Shown here: positions 28,101 through 43,100 of the stretch, one piece after another
Layout: the number at the start of each line of letters is the position of its first letter
Numbering within the stretch: position 1 is the first letter of the stretch
Assembly: GCA_032622095.1 (NCBI GenBank)
Contig: CP136063.1
Coordinates: 144,475,950 to 144,539,949 of the forward strand
Direction: 5' to 3'
Source of the DNA: Siphonodentalium dalli
Taxonomy: Eukaryota > Mollusca > Scaphopoda > Gadilida > Siphonodentaliidae
Length of the DNA stretch: 64,000 nucleotides
The notes under the pieces: model-generated
What the model was told of the DNA's origin: nothing
What the model saw: the letters and a program-made list of their open reading frames with translations, nothing else
Database searches by the model: none
Translations under genes and position numbers: made by a program

Positions 28101-31100
28101 ATCAGTGATAAACTTAAGATTTAGCCATGTCCAGAATGAGGATCCCTCCAGTGTTTCTAACTTAATTATGCAGTTTCTGTTGAACAAGATCGCCACGAAG
28201 GACAGCTTTCTTTGCAATATATGAACGCGATAACCTTCAGAAATATCAAATGTTGTTTCCAACTTGGTGGAAAAGTAAACTTGTCTACGTTATGCTACAT
28301 CTGAACTGGTCATATTCAGACCAGGGGACCTGTTGCTTTTGCAAGTACCATTGGTGTTTGAAACGTAAAACCCATGTCATTAACGTATCAATCGGCTGTA
28401 TTCAATATTCGTATTTACAGGCAACTCCGGCGAAAACAATTTGGCGAATAATTCCTCGTCCACATATCGTCCCGATTTTACAAAGACATATGCATGTATT
28501 CCCCACACGCTGTTCAGTAAATACTAAACTACGGCTATCGTGTCCAGTTACTGATTTCGCTCATCACAATCGGAGTTGTTATGGATGAGTTATCGTAGAT
28601 CAGATTCTGGTCTGCACAGAAGTTGTTGCTATATGTCATTTCTGAGATGCAGCGACAAATTACACCAAGACTCGTGATCTCATTTTGTTTTACCCATTTG
28701 TACATCAAACACTACCACAATATAATATCAGGATACGCACTATACACATGGTATACCCACGTCGCGCATCATGTGTTAACTATAGATACATTTGAATTTA
28801 ACTGCAACACATCTGGCGTTAGATATGACGTGTGGGTGGAATTTAATGCTTTAATCATGAACGGCCATAATCAAAATATGGTATGTTTTCAGACATCATA
28901 CCTGCTGGCATCAGCTGGTCCATAACCGCATTATATTTTGACTTATCTAGAAAGTTATTATACGCTTCCTGGTACCAACCTGTCTATGGCATGTATACAA
29001 ATATTTCAAATTGTCATCCTTTTCATTTTGGTGTCATAATGAGCTAAGACTTACACTGGGATACCAAAAAGTATCAGTCTACATGATAAAACTGTCCATA
29101 TTTGGGGTGCCTCGTCTTACAATCAATTGTTCAGTCACTTCTGGAAATCACGAGTGCACATGGGGTGACACGAGACTCCAGTACCATACTATACAGAGTA
29201 ACATACACTCGAAATATATAGGGACATAGTTTGATAGTTTTGTGTGATTTACCACATCGCTGGTATTTTCGTGTTGTTGGAAATGTCGCTTAGAGCCTTG
29301 ACTTTGCTTTGCAACTTATCTACTGCTAGTACAAGCAAATACCTCCCACCCGTTAAGCAGCTGACAAACTACAAGAGGAAAATCAACCAGGTTTCCATCT
29401 CCTTGTGTGCGAAATATGTGTCATGGAAAATAATCCGGTAAATGTTTGAATACAACATTCAAAGAGTCTATTGCGTGATGATGAAACTGAACGAACATGT
29501 ATGGTTTGATAATTTGCTGGATATGTCCTCTTGCGGACTGGGCAGCAATTGCTATTGATCAATGAGATCCATTTATACTTACTTTTAGAACGGTATACAT
29601 GATACCCAATGTATCAGTAGCTCCGTTCTTGTAACCACGCCTCGTTGATATAGGGTAATTTAACGATTCGTATCATCATGAGTTATTTGATGAGATATGT
29701 ATCCGAATTGGTTAATTGGTTAATTCTGTTATTCGCGGTCGCATTTTGTTACAAACAGCCATAAAGGGTGCAAAGTATGCGTAAATGTCGTGTTAGATTT
29801 GATGTAACAAACACAAATCCCTTATTCTTTTCGCAAAGATAGCCATCTGCCTTAAGTCAATCATGTTTATTGTGAAATAGTTTGCACGACATGCCACCAA
29901 TTTCGAAGAACAAATCTTACTTGAGCACGAATGAATGCAAAATTTGTCGATCCACTCACTCGTGGGTACCAATTTGGTTGTCATTTTAATAGAACTGACA
30001 AATGTTACGTCCTAGTATTGCAAAAATGATATGAATATAATAGGACTATTGGTTTTATAAGACATTTCATTGCGATGATGGTGTTAATTGCGGCATGACA
30101 GATTTTACAATTTCCATCCATATACCGGCCACCGTATTGGCAGCCATCTTGGGGTTAATATGTCACGTAGTAACCGCCGACGGCATGACATTATCATACA
30201 TACAAATTATATCCACCCACGCAACATTATTGTCTTTATGCATTTCGAGAAGATGACAAAAATAGGTTTTCGATTAGTTTTGGACTAAACTAATTAAATA
30301 TTTAATAACAAATTGGGGCCAGGAGGTGCTTTGTGTACCGCTTTCACTTAAATTTTATAGTCGATGGATCGGGATATATATATTACATACAACTGTAGCA
30401 GTTTATCAACGGCAGTTGTGGTAGTTAAGTCATTTGGCAAGTAATCGTGCGTTCGTACAAATTTCACAATTCCCACCAATATACCAGCCACCATATTGGC
30501 AGCCATCTTGAGTTATTAGGCCAGTTTTTAAACCAAGACGGAACGAAATTACCGTATACACTAATTATCTCCACCCTTAATACATTATTTTCATTTTTGC
30601 CTCCCGGAAGAAGACAAAATGCATTTTAGATTATCTTTTTGGGGAAAAAATCTAAAATTTGTTAAAACATTGAATCAGGAGGTACATTATGTAATATTGT
30701 TACAGTAATGCTCGACTGTGTCGATCTACACATATCTATTAGACAATACCTTAGCAGTCCATCAACGGCCGTTGTGTTAATTTCGCACATAATCGTGCGT
30801 TCTGTGTGCATTACACCACAGCCTGACGCCTCTCATATTTAGGGGGGGAGGGTTGATTGTTCTGCCTTATGCGACCAATAGCGATAAGTGATATATTAGA
30901 AAGTAGCTAATTTGGCAGTAGTTTCCCATTGTATAAGATAATTGGGCATAACTATCTTACTTTTGATTTTATAAGAAACGAAAGACAACGCTTTGCGTGA
31001 ATCGTCATATTCTTCTCACCCTAAAAATTATTTGACGTCACATGACGTCATGACTGTCGTTCCGAGATTCAATGGTTACATGTATTACCTTAATCTGGTT

Positions 31101-34100
31101 ATCACCCCATTCACACGTATCAAAATTGGACGAATATCTCTTCTCAAAAGGTGTGAATATACTCTGTCAAATATGTCGGCTCTATTTAAAAAATGACCGA
31201 TTTTTATCACCAGGTGCCTCAATAAAACGACGCGGTGCGAAAAAAGTCCGCCTATCTGATAGTCCAAGTCTTCTCGTACTAAAACTAGCTAAGATTTTGG
31301 GATGGAGAGATGCTAGTATTTAGTCCGAGATCGCGCGCATAGCCTTCTTATGACATGGGTTACGCCCAGTCTTGTTTCCTCCGGGGCTTGTTCTGAGTAT
31401 TCTAGTTTCCGTTTCTATATATAGCGCGGGGTTTTCCGAACAAAATGGCGAAAACCGATCGCCGCAAAGTCCAGTTTCCAATGTGCTTTGAGAACAATTC
31501 CCGCACTAAAAACTTAATGACATAATGGAGGATCAGAAAGGTAGTTTTGTTGACAATTTTCGCAAGCAACTTGTCAAAATTGGAGCAAATTAGAACTCTC
31601 AATTGTGTCTGACTTGCCATGCGTGTGATTTTCATCCATGTGCATTTTGACTTTTGTGTTGATAAAATAATCGGAGAACCGAATCACACAGTTTCGAAAT
31701 ATAGTTCTTCCGTTTTAGTGGGACTTTTCAAACTTAAGGTTAAAAATTTATAAAAATTTTGTTTGATTTTGTGTGTGCTTAACAAGAGCAGTATATTGCT
31801 CTGTTCGCTTAGTATATATCTTAATTTCGCTGAAGTCCACCAAATGTGGGAAATGTAGCACCATATTATTTATTCTAATGCTCGTTGTGTTTACACTGTT
31901 TTAAACTTTGAGAGGGTTGTAATTCCCCGTAATTTATTTAATGTATTACATTTATATCTTCAATGTTTAATTAATCTATTTATTTTTTATTTATTGACAC
32001 ACATAATTACGATAACAATGGAGAATTCATCGTAATTTGCGTTGTCAGTCGAAAATCTACGGAATATTTTCAACGGAAAATGCCGAACACAGTTCGCGAG
32101 GTCAACTGAGTTCGCATACTTTTAAAAATTTGTAAACATTGCGGTAAATGTCTCTTTTCGCATTAAATTACCGCTTTCAATTCACAACTGATGTGGGGTT
32201 CAGATCAAATAGCATGTCTTCTGCGGAAAATATCTTTTATTGTCGCAATTGTGATATTTTATTTTATATAATTGTGGTTTTATTTGAGCGGGTCATTAAC
32301 GCTTAACTCGTGTCATAAGAAGGCTATGCGCGCAATCTCGGACTAAATACTAGCATCTCTCCATCCCAAAATCTTAGCTAGTTTTAGTACGAGAAGACTT
32401 GGACTACCTATCTGACAAATCCAACATACGGATTCCGAAAGTTAAGTGTTCATGCTAACCAAAAATGTAGGTCTCATAAATTCCCTCTCCAGGCGACACC
32501 TATGTCCATATTTGCCTCGACTAGTAGACGAACAGCATACTGTATAATTCCGCAAACAATATCGTACATGTACTTTCAAATTCAAATGCATTAGGATGAA
32601 GCACAATAAATTTAGTGTTCAACGACAAGCGCAAAGCGGGACGTCACTTGCCAAATATGACCGTGACTAATTAACGCCCCTCGGGTGTATACTGTGGTAC
32701 AGATTTTAGAAAGCTGTGGTTCGCTGGCATTTTATAAATATACTAGCAGGTTAGCCCGCCACTGGCGGCATTCGTCCCATGGCTTTGTTCGAAAAAGCAA
32801 TTGCAACAGGTTCCGAGACACTTGTGCTGCATTTGCAGCAAATTTCGGCAATAGTCAGAAACATGACAATTTTTTGTTTTTCAATGAGTTAATTATTTTG
32901 TTTTTCAATGAGTTAATTGTGCTATTTTAATTTTTTAATTGAATTTTTTGTTTTTCAATTTTACCCGATTTTTTTTTGTTTTTCAAGGAGTTAATTGTGC
33001 CTTTTTAATTTTGTTTTTCAATTTTACCCGATTTTTTTTTTTCAATGAACCCGTCCATGACACTTCCCGTATTTAGCAAGTTTGAGCTCAATCGGTTCGA
33101 GTCTATAAAGGACACACACATATATATGACACTTTCCGTAGGTAGCAAGTTTGAGCTCAATCGGCATTGCCTGGAATTTCCCAGTAAATATTTAGCAAGT
33201 TTGAGCTCAATCGGTTCGAGTCTATAAAGGACACACTCATATATATTTGCCGACATTGCCGTGGGGATGCCCGTTCCTACACGCGTTTTCGATTTTATGA
33301 AGTACCCACATATATACACACATATTAATAGTAGATTGGCAGATTCCAGTAGCTTTATAACGGTATATCTGGAGAGAAATCTGATGCTATATTCGTGATT
33401 ATCTGGGATGATTTCGGTATATACCTCTGCATAATTCTGCAGATGCTAATAACGTTGCTCCCCGTAGGTAGCAATATCGTTGTTGTTGATATTTACGGCT
33501 TGGGGTCTATTTTCTTATTTAGCAAGTTTGAGCTCAATCGGTTCGAGTCTATAAAGGACACACTCATATATATGACACTTCCCGTGGGTAGCAAGTTTGA
33601 GCTCAATCGGCATTCCCTGGAATTTCCCGTAGATTGGCAGATTCCAGTAGCTTTTTATAACGGTATATCTGGGGAGAAATCTGATGCTATATTCGTGATT
33701 ATCTGGGATGATTTCGGTATATAACTATATACTGTAAAAACAAAGCGCGCCATCCGTGCTCGCAGGGTTGGTCAGAAACAAATGTTTTTTAAATTTAATG
33801 TATATTCCGTATATCTCTCTGCAGATGCAAATAGCGTTGAATGGCAAACAGACGCTCTTTATAGAGATGCGTCAAAAACAAACGCTCATTAAATAATCAC
33901 TTGATTAACCCACGCCGTGCCTTTGCGGTGATTTGAGATTGGAGAACGGGTGCTCTGAGCTTTTCTAAACTGCGACCACGGTCGTGTCGGTAGAATTTGA
34001 CACTTACATAGGAAGTTTGAGCTCAATCTGTACACGCGTTTTGGATTCTATGAAGTACACACATATATACGAAGTCTCAAAATATATAGTATAGATAATG

Positions 34101-37100
34101 GGTTTTTTTCCGGTTGTGACAATTCGCAGTAGGTCGCTATTTGCGGACGTCTATTTGCGGAGGTCCCCGAATTCGCGGAGTTCCACTAAAATTGTCGAAA
34201 TGTGTTCATTTTAAGTAGGGAACGGGTGCGTATATGTCAATTGATACGAATTTAAAACAAATAACGACACGATCATCATAATAGTGGTTTGTTCTATCGA
34301 TCATATCATCATAATCATCATCATCATCATCATCATCATACGGAAGAAGTCTTACGACTTTTCGTCCCAATAACATTATCTGCAATGCTTGTTTATAAAT
34401 ATATGTATCGTCATTCGATATTTACTTGTGAGTCACTTGAACATATTACTTGTCGTCGAACTCGTATTTTATATAATAGAAGAATGAGTCTATATATGTA
34501 TATTTTGAATTGATCGAGTATTGAAGCCTCAACAGCGAAGTCTGGCAGAGAGTTCCAGTTATTTACCACCCTCTGTGTGATGAAATATTTTCATATGGCC
34601 TTGTTAACAATGGGCATCTGTAGCTTTTTATTATGTCCTCTTGTTCTTCCTGATGAATGTCTTTCTAATAGGTCACAGGCATTGATATTGTAATGACCAT
34701 TCAACAGTGTATATACATCGATTAGATGTTCTCTAAATATTCGATATTTTAAAGACATCAGATTGAGTCTTATCATTCGGTATCGGTAGCATAGAGTTTT
34801 GATTTGACGAACTAGTTTCGTTGCTTTTCTTTGTATTTCTCTAACACAATGCTTTGATATTTGTGATGTGGGCTCCACGCAGAGTTACAGTATCCGATGA
34901 TAGGTCTGGCCATGCTTATGTAGAGCGATTAGAAAGTGTCGGTGTCCAAGTTCGTGAAAGTTCTGTTGACTATGCCGATGATTTGAGAAGCTTTATTGTT
35001 TTAGGATATTGCAGGAAGGCTAATCTGGCCATGTCAAATTGAGCTATAGCGATGGGTTTCTCGCAGGACAACACATTTCTGGTTTTCGTGGGGTGTGTAT
35101 TCGCTGGATGTCTTATAGTTGCAGTATGTAACTATTATGACCGCGTTAATTGCTTTCGATGTTTAGGTATGAACAATGGCTGGGCCATGCACTCTTGGCG
35201 GGAACACAATGCCTCCGATTTGTTATCCGCATTTAGAAGCTTTCTGGTGTGGTGAATGAGAAACCTGCAGTAATAAGCCGTAGTTTTTGTAATAATTTGA
35301 AGGATTAGTTGTTTTAACGGAATTCTGAGGCGGTGCATTCATGTAACCAATATATTTTATATTATCATTTATATTTATGGCTATAATATGATCTTGAGGG
35401 CGTTACCATTTCTGATTATGGTTTTCTTGTTATGTATGTAGTGCCCGGTGCAGCTAGTGTCGACCGTCTCACCGATAAACTCTACACGAAACTCTCAGCC
35501 AATCAAAACGCGTTAGATACAATATACACGCGTAGTCAACGACAAGACATGCTCTATTTTTATATTTCACAGAACAATTCGAACTCGCATGTAGCATGCA
35601 CAATTGTACATTATACATAACTATACCACCAACACAAACTATTTAAAGTCCCTTCATGAAAAGTACACATGTAAATATAAATCAAGTACAACTCGTTTAC
35701 TGAGAAAAAAAAATATGATTATCCACTTACCGATAAACACTTTAAATGCACGAAAACCCGAAACTGAACAGCAAGGTGAATCCAATAGAATGTTCGCACT
35801 TCGCAAGTTGACGTCTTTTCTGTGAAAAGGGTGTTCACAGTAATATTTCAATTTCATTTGGACATGCCTTAATATATTGATGGATTAATTTCCGTATATA
35901 TTTTCTTGAGATTGTTGTCGCTGTTAATTGGTTTGTGCATGCACGTTTGGTATATATACATGTATAGTAGTGCGCTAAATGTAGTACGGTGCTATATACA
36001 AGTACAGTGAGTAGTGTGCTAAATTTAGCACAACATTATACCATATAGGACACGCGGCTCTCGACCTATCAGAAGTCACAATTTCTGGGTGAGGTGAAAA
36101 ATATATACATGATGCGCCACATATATACAATTGAAACTCATTTACCGAAGTTCTGAGCGCCGATTTTCTTGGCTACTTCAAATCCCTTTTTTACCTGTGC
36201 GGCAGAGTGTGCGAACACGTGTGCATCTGGATTTGTGCTTGCGCCATTCATGTACCTACAATTTACATTCAAGATAAATAATCCATTCATGACTGAAGCT
36301 GCGCTGGTGCAGCATTAAATACAATGTGTCAATGCATTCTCTTATATATGCGAGTCTCCCATGCATATATAAGAGAATGCACTGGCTTACAAGGTGAAAG
36401 TAAATAGTGTTCGGTCAATGCATTCTCATATATATGCGAGGCTCCATATGGGAGACTCGCATATATTAGAGAACGCATTGGCACAGGGTTTTCACAAAAA
36501 TTCAGGAAGCTCTAGTCATGGAAGTGTTAAACTGCCATGCAAGTTTATCGACAAGTACGCTCACATATAATGTCCATAGTCGAAGTCATTGAATTAAGCA
36601 GGAATTATTTTCTCCATGCGATGTAATTCGCACAATAAGGTTAGTAACTCGGGTAGTTTGGAAACCACGGGTGGTAATTTTAATATACATGTAGTGAAGA
36701 ACAAGGGAGATAACCTTATGTGGTATATATAAGGGATGAAATGACGTGGCACTTCCTCTTTGCCAGTCTTTGGGTCAGACCACGGGCGGTGTGGCAGCCA
36801 TTTTGACAATTTAACTGAATGTATAGATTAAGATTTATGACCATTTTGAAAATTGCATATTCAATGTATTGTCTGCACTATGTTTTATGTTACAGATGCT
36901 CGTTGTCCATAAAATTTAGTGGTGGAAATAAAATATTGTGCTGGAAATTTCGCCTCGTCGGACGAGAGGGTGTGATATTCAGAGAAGGTCGAGATTATTT
37001 ATCCTGATGTTTGAGTTAAGTTCTGACATAATATCGCCTTTGCTGCAGGCAAACTCGTTGATTGAAAGTTGTTGTCATATATATATCTACATTATAGTCG

Positions 37101-40100
37101 ACGCACGCGTCACCCCACCCATTAGAGGTTGAAATGGTCCAGAAGCAAAGGGCCAATTTTAGGGGTAGGTAACAATTCTCTGTTAAAGTTTTTTTTTATC
37201 AGCGGATTGTGATTCTGGATGGTATGTGCTTCAATTTCTTGGTGGCTATGGAGTTCACACCCTTGTTCATTTCCTACAATCCAAGATGGCGTCCAACATG
37301 GCCGACGTGTTACAAAATAAGAACTAAGTCAGTTTAATCCGTTTTGTTGGAGACACTATCTTATAAAATGTATTCAAATGTATATATTATTTGGGATGCT
37401 ATTACACCGAACTACATTTGACAGGAAAAAAATGGTACTCCTATAGCAAGATGGCTGCAAGATGACACAACTTCATTGATATCTTCTATTCTACTGTTTG
37501 GAACTGGTGGTAAATTGTGGTTTGTTTTCCTATTATTCATGTCCTACGATTATTTTGGCAGTAAAACTTGTTGTTAAATTGTTTTCAGCTACTTCCAATC
37601 CCTAAACATAATTATTATAAAGAACTGAGTTTGATATTTTACCGAAAACTCATTTTCGGTTTGTAGCCATATTTAAATGTGAAATAAAGAGATCTGAAGG
37701 AGTTAATCCAGTGGAAGTAATATCAATAAAAAATGCAATATCATTATAGCCCGATATGGTTACTATGGTTTCTGATGGCAATCAAAATGGCGGCAAATAA
37801 AAAAACATTATATTTCGTCTTTATTCGTTTAGAAGTTGTGGTTGGTGCATGGTGTTGGCTAATCTCAGTCCATTTCAATCCTTAAACAAATTGATTTTGG
37901 TATAACATCGTGTTTTTATCCATATTGCATTGCAGAACCAGAACTGAGGGAGTTAAGCACAAGCTATTATGAACGGTCAATATAATCAATCATGATAGTC
38001 CAGATGGTGGCTCATGTATAGAAAGTGTTGGATTGGTGGCACACAATTGAAAATTTTTTGGTAACAGCTAAAGTGTCGTTCAAAATGGCTGCCAGAATAA
38101 ATATTTAGCCTTATACGACTGAGACATCGATTATTTGTATAAGCAGTGGGGCAAATATTGACACGTCGTCATAAGCAATGCAGTTCGCGCCTCAATACAG
38201 GAATTAAATCATCAAATAGCCCAAATATTACGGAAATAAAAAAAATATTGTGGTCCAAGTTCAAAATAATATTGCTGCGGGAATGATGTAGTGATGAGAT
38301 CTATCGACTGAAGCAATCAATCAAATTATCAACAGTCAATTAACTTTTTCTTGTAACATTCTTGTTTATGCTAAATATTTCGTACTGAGTAATGCTAGGT
38401 GGCTGATACTTGCTCACAGTTGAGCACTTCCAGAACATTGAGATAGCACCCAGCATGATCACCCCATCATAAGTAACTACCAGACTATTGAAGTAGGCAT
38501 CTTCACATAGAATAAAAAAAATAAGTCAGAGAAATACATTCGCTCCTAACCTCGAATATTCATATCGGTCATTGTTCCATCACCACTTATCGTTGAGTAT
38601 TACAATATAATACCAGAGTGAAGATAGTCATTTTGGTGCCCTTGTCATAATTATTATGCCCTGTGTTATGACCACAATGTATTTAGCTCACCCAATTTGG
38701 GATGTGCCATGGGCGAACAACTTATTCAGAAAAACTGATATTCAAGCCTAGTCTTGTATAACTTCACGATTGTTCCACTGTGACCCGATTTTCTCCGCAA
38801 ATATTGCTTACAAGCAACAATTGTCTTGGGTATACATTGAAATTTCTCACTCGCTAGCGATCAGGGGTAATCGCTTATGCGATTTCTATTTCAATGAATA
38901 ATCCAAAGTATGCACATTTCCGTGACAGATAGCTGGCCTATATTCAGCAAACTGTGTGCCACGCTTCATTCAGCAGGTTGATAATTAACCTGTTGCCAAC
39001 ATTTTGACCATACTCACTTTGGGATCGAGTCATTATATGTAGTATATTCACTGGAAAATTGACGTCTTCCAACTGTCGCTGAAATACCGTTGTATTCAAG
39101 ATCTTGTTCTACGTGATTTCACAAGTTATTTATATTGGTACATGTGAAACTAGGATTCGTGGCACGCCCGTGCTCACGGAAATTAATTTGTTCTTCGCCC
39201 ATGAATAGGATGTTGAATAAATGTAAGTTCATGAGTCCATGGTATATGCTGATATATAAATCCACGTAAAGTTCGATGCTGTCATATGGACGTGTGTAAG
39301 TTAATTGAATGTTATGATCTTCCTTTGACGATGGTGTGATCAAATTATTTCCCTGATCTATTAGGGCGTGTCAAAATGTTATGTTGTACATCTTTTGGAA
39401 GTCTGGAAATATCCATTTCAATTAGTCTGAGACTTACTCATATCATTGCTCACAATACCAATATGACAAAATTTCCGTATACATAGGGTCAATCTTAACC
39501 ACGTCGGTATCCACCAAACAGATCGTCTCCATACATTGAATCTGGATTCTCCTCATAACGGCACTAATTATACAAAGTTGTTTCTTGAATAAATTAAATA
39601 TATAACGCTGGAGTCTCTGGTCCTCTACAAATGATATCATACCACATGTGCATGTAATATTCATGTACACAGTGTCTTCTGTTGTGTCCTATTTAAAGTG
39701 TTTATTTTTAATGTATCGAATGCATATTAGCCAACTCCTTGCATCTATCAGTCACGATATGTAAGCGAATAGGGACGAAATATATAATTGTATATACATT
39801 TGCGGCCATTTTGACTGCCATCATAAACCACAGAGACCATTTCATGCCCTACTGAGATTTCATTGTATAGGCAATACTCCCACTAGCTTAATTCCTTCAG
39901 ATATGTTAATTTCAATATTGAGTTTTCGGGAAGATTTCATACCACGTTATGTAAGATCGATTTTGTTAGGGATTGGAAGTGGCTGAGACCAAAGGAACAA
40001 CACGGAGTATTGAGTAAATTATCATACGATATGAATAATAAGAAAACGATGCACAATTTGCAACCAGTTGAAAACAGTAGGAACGGATATAGGAGATGTG

Positions 40101-43100
40101 AGTGAAAAACATCATATTTGTTCACTTTCCGGTCGCCATTTTGGCAGCCATCTCTCTAATAGAGGGCCAATTTTCCCTACAAACAGTAGTATAATGCAAT
40201 AGCATCCAAATAATATTTAAATTTGTATACATTTGATGAAATGTTCTCCAACAAAATGATTAAACTGACTTAGTTTATATTCTATAATACGGCGGCCTTG
40301 TTGGTTGCCATCTTAGATTATAAGAACTCCACACCCACCTAGAAATTGATGCACATGCCACCCAGAATCACAATCCATAGAGACTTTAAAAGAGAATTTT
40401 TACTGAACCCCAATTACTCCCGGACTAATAGCATCGGTGGCCCTGGAAGTGCCTTCGTGGTTCGTCTATCCCATTTGCGTGATATAGTTGCCTTTTCGGC
40501 AAATAATGGTGTTCTGGCACGATTCAGAGAGGAATGATCAACAAGTGCGCGGAAATATCGCACCGCCATAATTTAATCCGGCGTGGTGGTCGCTCCAACG
40601 TGATCAAACAAAGTTAAACAAATGTAGTAAACAAATAAATGTTTTTTGTATCTATATGTTGTTTGCCAAGTATCTGGGAATAGTATGTCGGGTTTATTGG
40701 GTGAACGCATTAAGTGGGCATTATTACGCGCGCCGCGTGTATACTGTCCTAGAGATTCTAGATAGCTGTGGGCGCTGACATTAACATGGGTGTTTTATTT
40801 ATAGAATGGGAAATTTTAGGATGATTAAAAGTCGAACTACGAGCCGGAGGCCGAGTCCGGTAAAAGGTGAAGTTGGGAATTTCAATTTCGTTTATTGTCG
40901 ATAATTAACGTTATGTCAATAATGTTGATTTTTGGTTTGTGATAAATTATGTCAATTACAAATAAAAGAAATGAAAAAGATAATTTACAAGTCTTATATT
41001 TCAACTTTTATAGATTTTTTTCGTTCTCCAGCCCACTGGGGGTTGTGGTCGGAGACGGCGGAGACGGCCGCCGGTTCGTTAACTAGGTGCTGGTTGTTTA
41101 TAGATAATGGGTTTTTCCGGTTTAAAATTCGAACTGCGCGACCAGGAGGTCGAGTCCGGTAAAAGGTGTAGTTTGGAATTTCAATTTCGTTTATTGTTCT
41201 TTACATTATTATGTCAATAATGTTGATTTTTGGTTTTTAGTTTGTGACAAGCTATATATGTCAATTACAAATAAAAGAAGTGAAAAAGATAATTTGTAAG
41301 TATTATATTTCAACTTTTATAGATAGTTTTCGTTCTGAAGCCCACTGATGGTTGTGGTCGGAGACGGCAGAGTCGGCCAGTCGGCCAGTCGGCCGCCGGT
41401 TCGTTAATTAAGTGCTGGTTGTTATTGTTATTTTAACGGAATTCTGAGTTGGTCATTCGCGAAAACCATATATTTGATATTCTATAATTACAATCATGGG
41501 TATATAATATATGATCTTGAGCGTGTTACCATTTCTGACTATGGTTTTCTCGTATGTCCGAAAACCGCCATACTACTCGTAATACCCACCGTGTATTATC
41601 AGTCGTATATTTCTGCATGGATGTCTAATAATGAATGGATTTCTTTGGCCTGGCATGGAACTATACTAACACATTGAGATGCATGAAATTGTCTCTGAAA
41701 CACATCTATCATTCGGGAATATGGCGAATTGAAGCTTAATTCAGGTGAAGGACTTTACACGAAATGTCAATAAACACTTATAATTAATAAACTAGTGCTT
41801 GACCTATATCCACAATTAAGTGCACAAGATCCGGATAGTGAGGGATAAACTTGATGTTGGTGTAAATTACTAAAATTACTCTTAAAGGCACGGGTGGCGT
41901 TCGTTGCAGATATATTCATATTTGTTCAAATCGCCACCAACGGAAGGAATATTAAAATATATATAGTTTTTTTCACATGACAAACATGATCAGCGCGTAA
42001 ATAGTATATCGTCGTCAAGACGTCCGATTGTGTACGTAAACAAGAACCTTCTCGTGTTGCAGAAGTTTTGCTTCTGTTTACATAACACAGCGCAATTATA
42101 TTGGTTAATTACACACAAATGATATAAACGCTCTTTATTATTTCCATATCAGGGAAACAGTAACAAATAAAGCTCTTTATGTTTACCATATCCGGATCTA
42201 AACAAAAGCCAGGTTCTGTAACGTTTTTTTGCTTTTGTTTACATAACAAAGGAAACACATTTGGGACTTACATACTGTTCATGCCATATTTCTGATTGGT
42301 ATAAGAACAAGGCCTGTCTATATTTTACTATTATTTCTGTTTATGGCGGTTTTTGACGGAGCTGAATATTTTAGCAGCATACCCACCACCAACCCCGCCC
42401 GTATCTTTAATTCGTGCATGTACATATATAAAGTACGAGATAACCCAAGTTCTCATCGATCTGATGTGGTATATTCTTACCTCGGGTGAGCAAACAGATT
42501 GCAAGTTGCCCACAAATTCTGGATACCTGTTTTAGTTTGTAGTTGTTCGGCTAGTTCAACCATTTCGTCGAGGTTTTTGTTAGTTTCTTCTAGGTTTTTG
42601 CCTTCTGGTGCAATGTCTCTGTAAATATATGATAACATTGCACATGTCTTCTGAGATTCTATGAGTAATATTATAAGAGTTCATTCTTCCGAACTCGAAG
42701 AAATCCCGGCCCAACTATAATTGTTTTGCGTGCCAGCACTCTCTTAATTGTTGTAGAGTTTCTACATTATTGTTATAGTATAGCTATTATATTGGATGGC
42801 AATCTTCCAACATACCCAGGCGGTCATTTGTGATTACTGTGACATTATACGTGGCCATATTATATGGAATTATATATTATGTAGCTAGATTGTCATTACG
42901 GTTGGCCTGCTTGTCATTATAGCATACATCGTAAGTATGTTAGTGAAATCAAAATATTTCCAATTGAGCATGGAGTTCTCGTCTCTGTGTCAATCGAGCT
43001 CTTGTTTATTGGTGGAAAAGGCAATGCAAACCTGTCGTGGAATGTCCAATACTCGACTCCGAGCTTGGCGAAAAACTCAAAAGCTGCCCTCATTCTTCTC

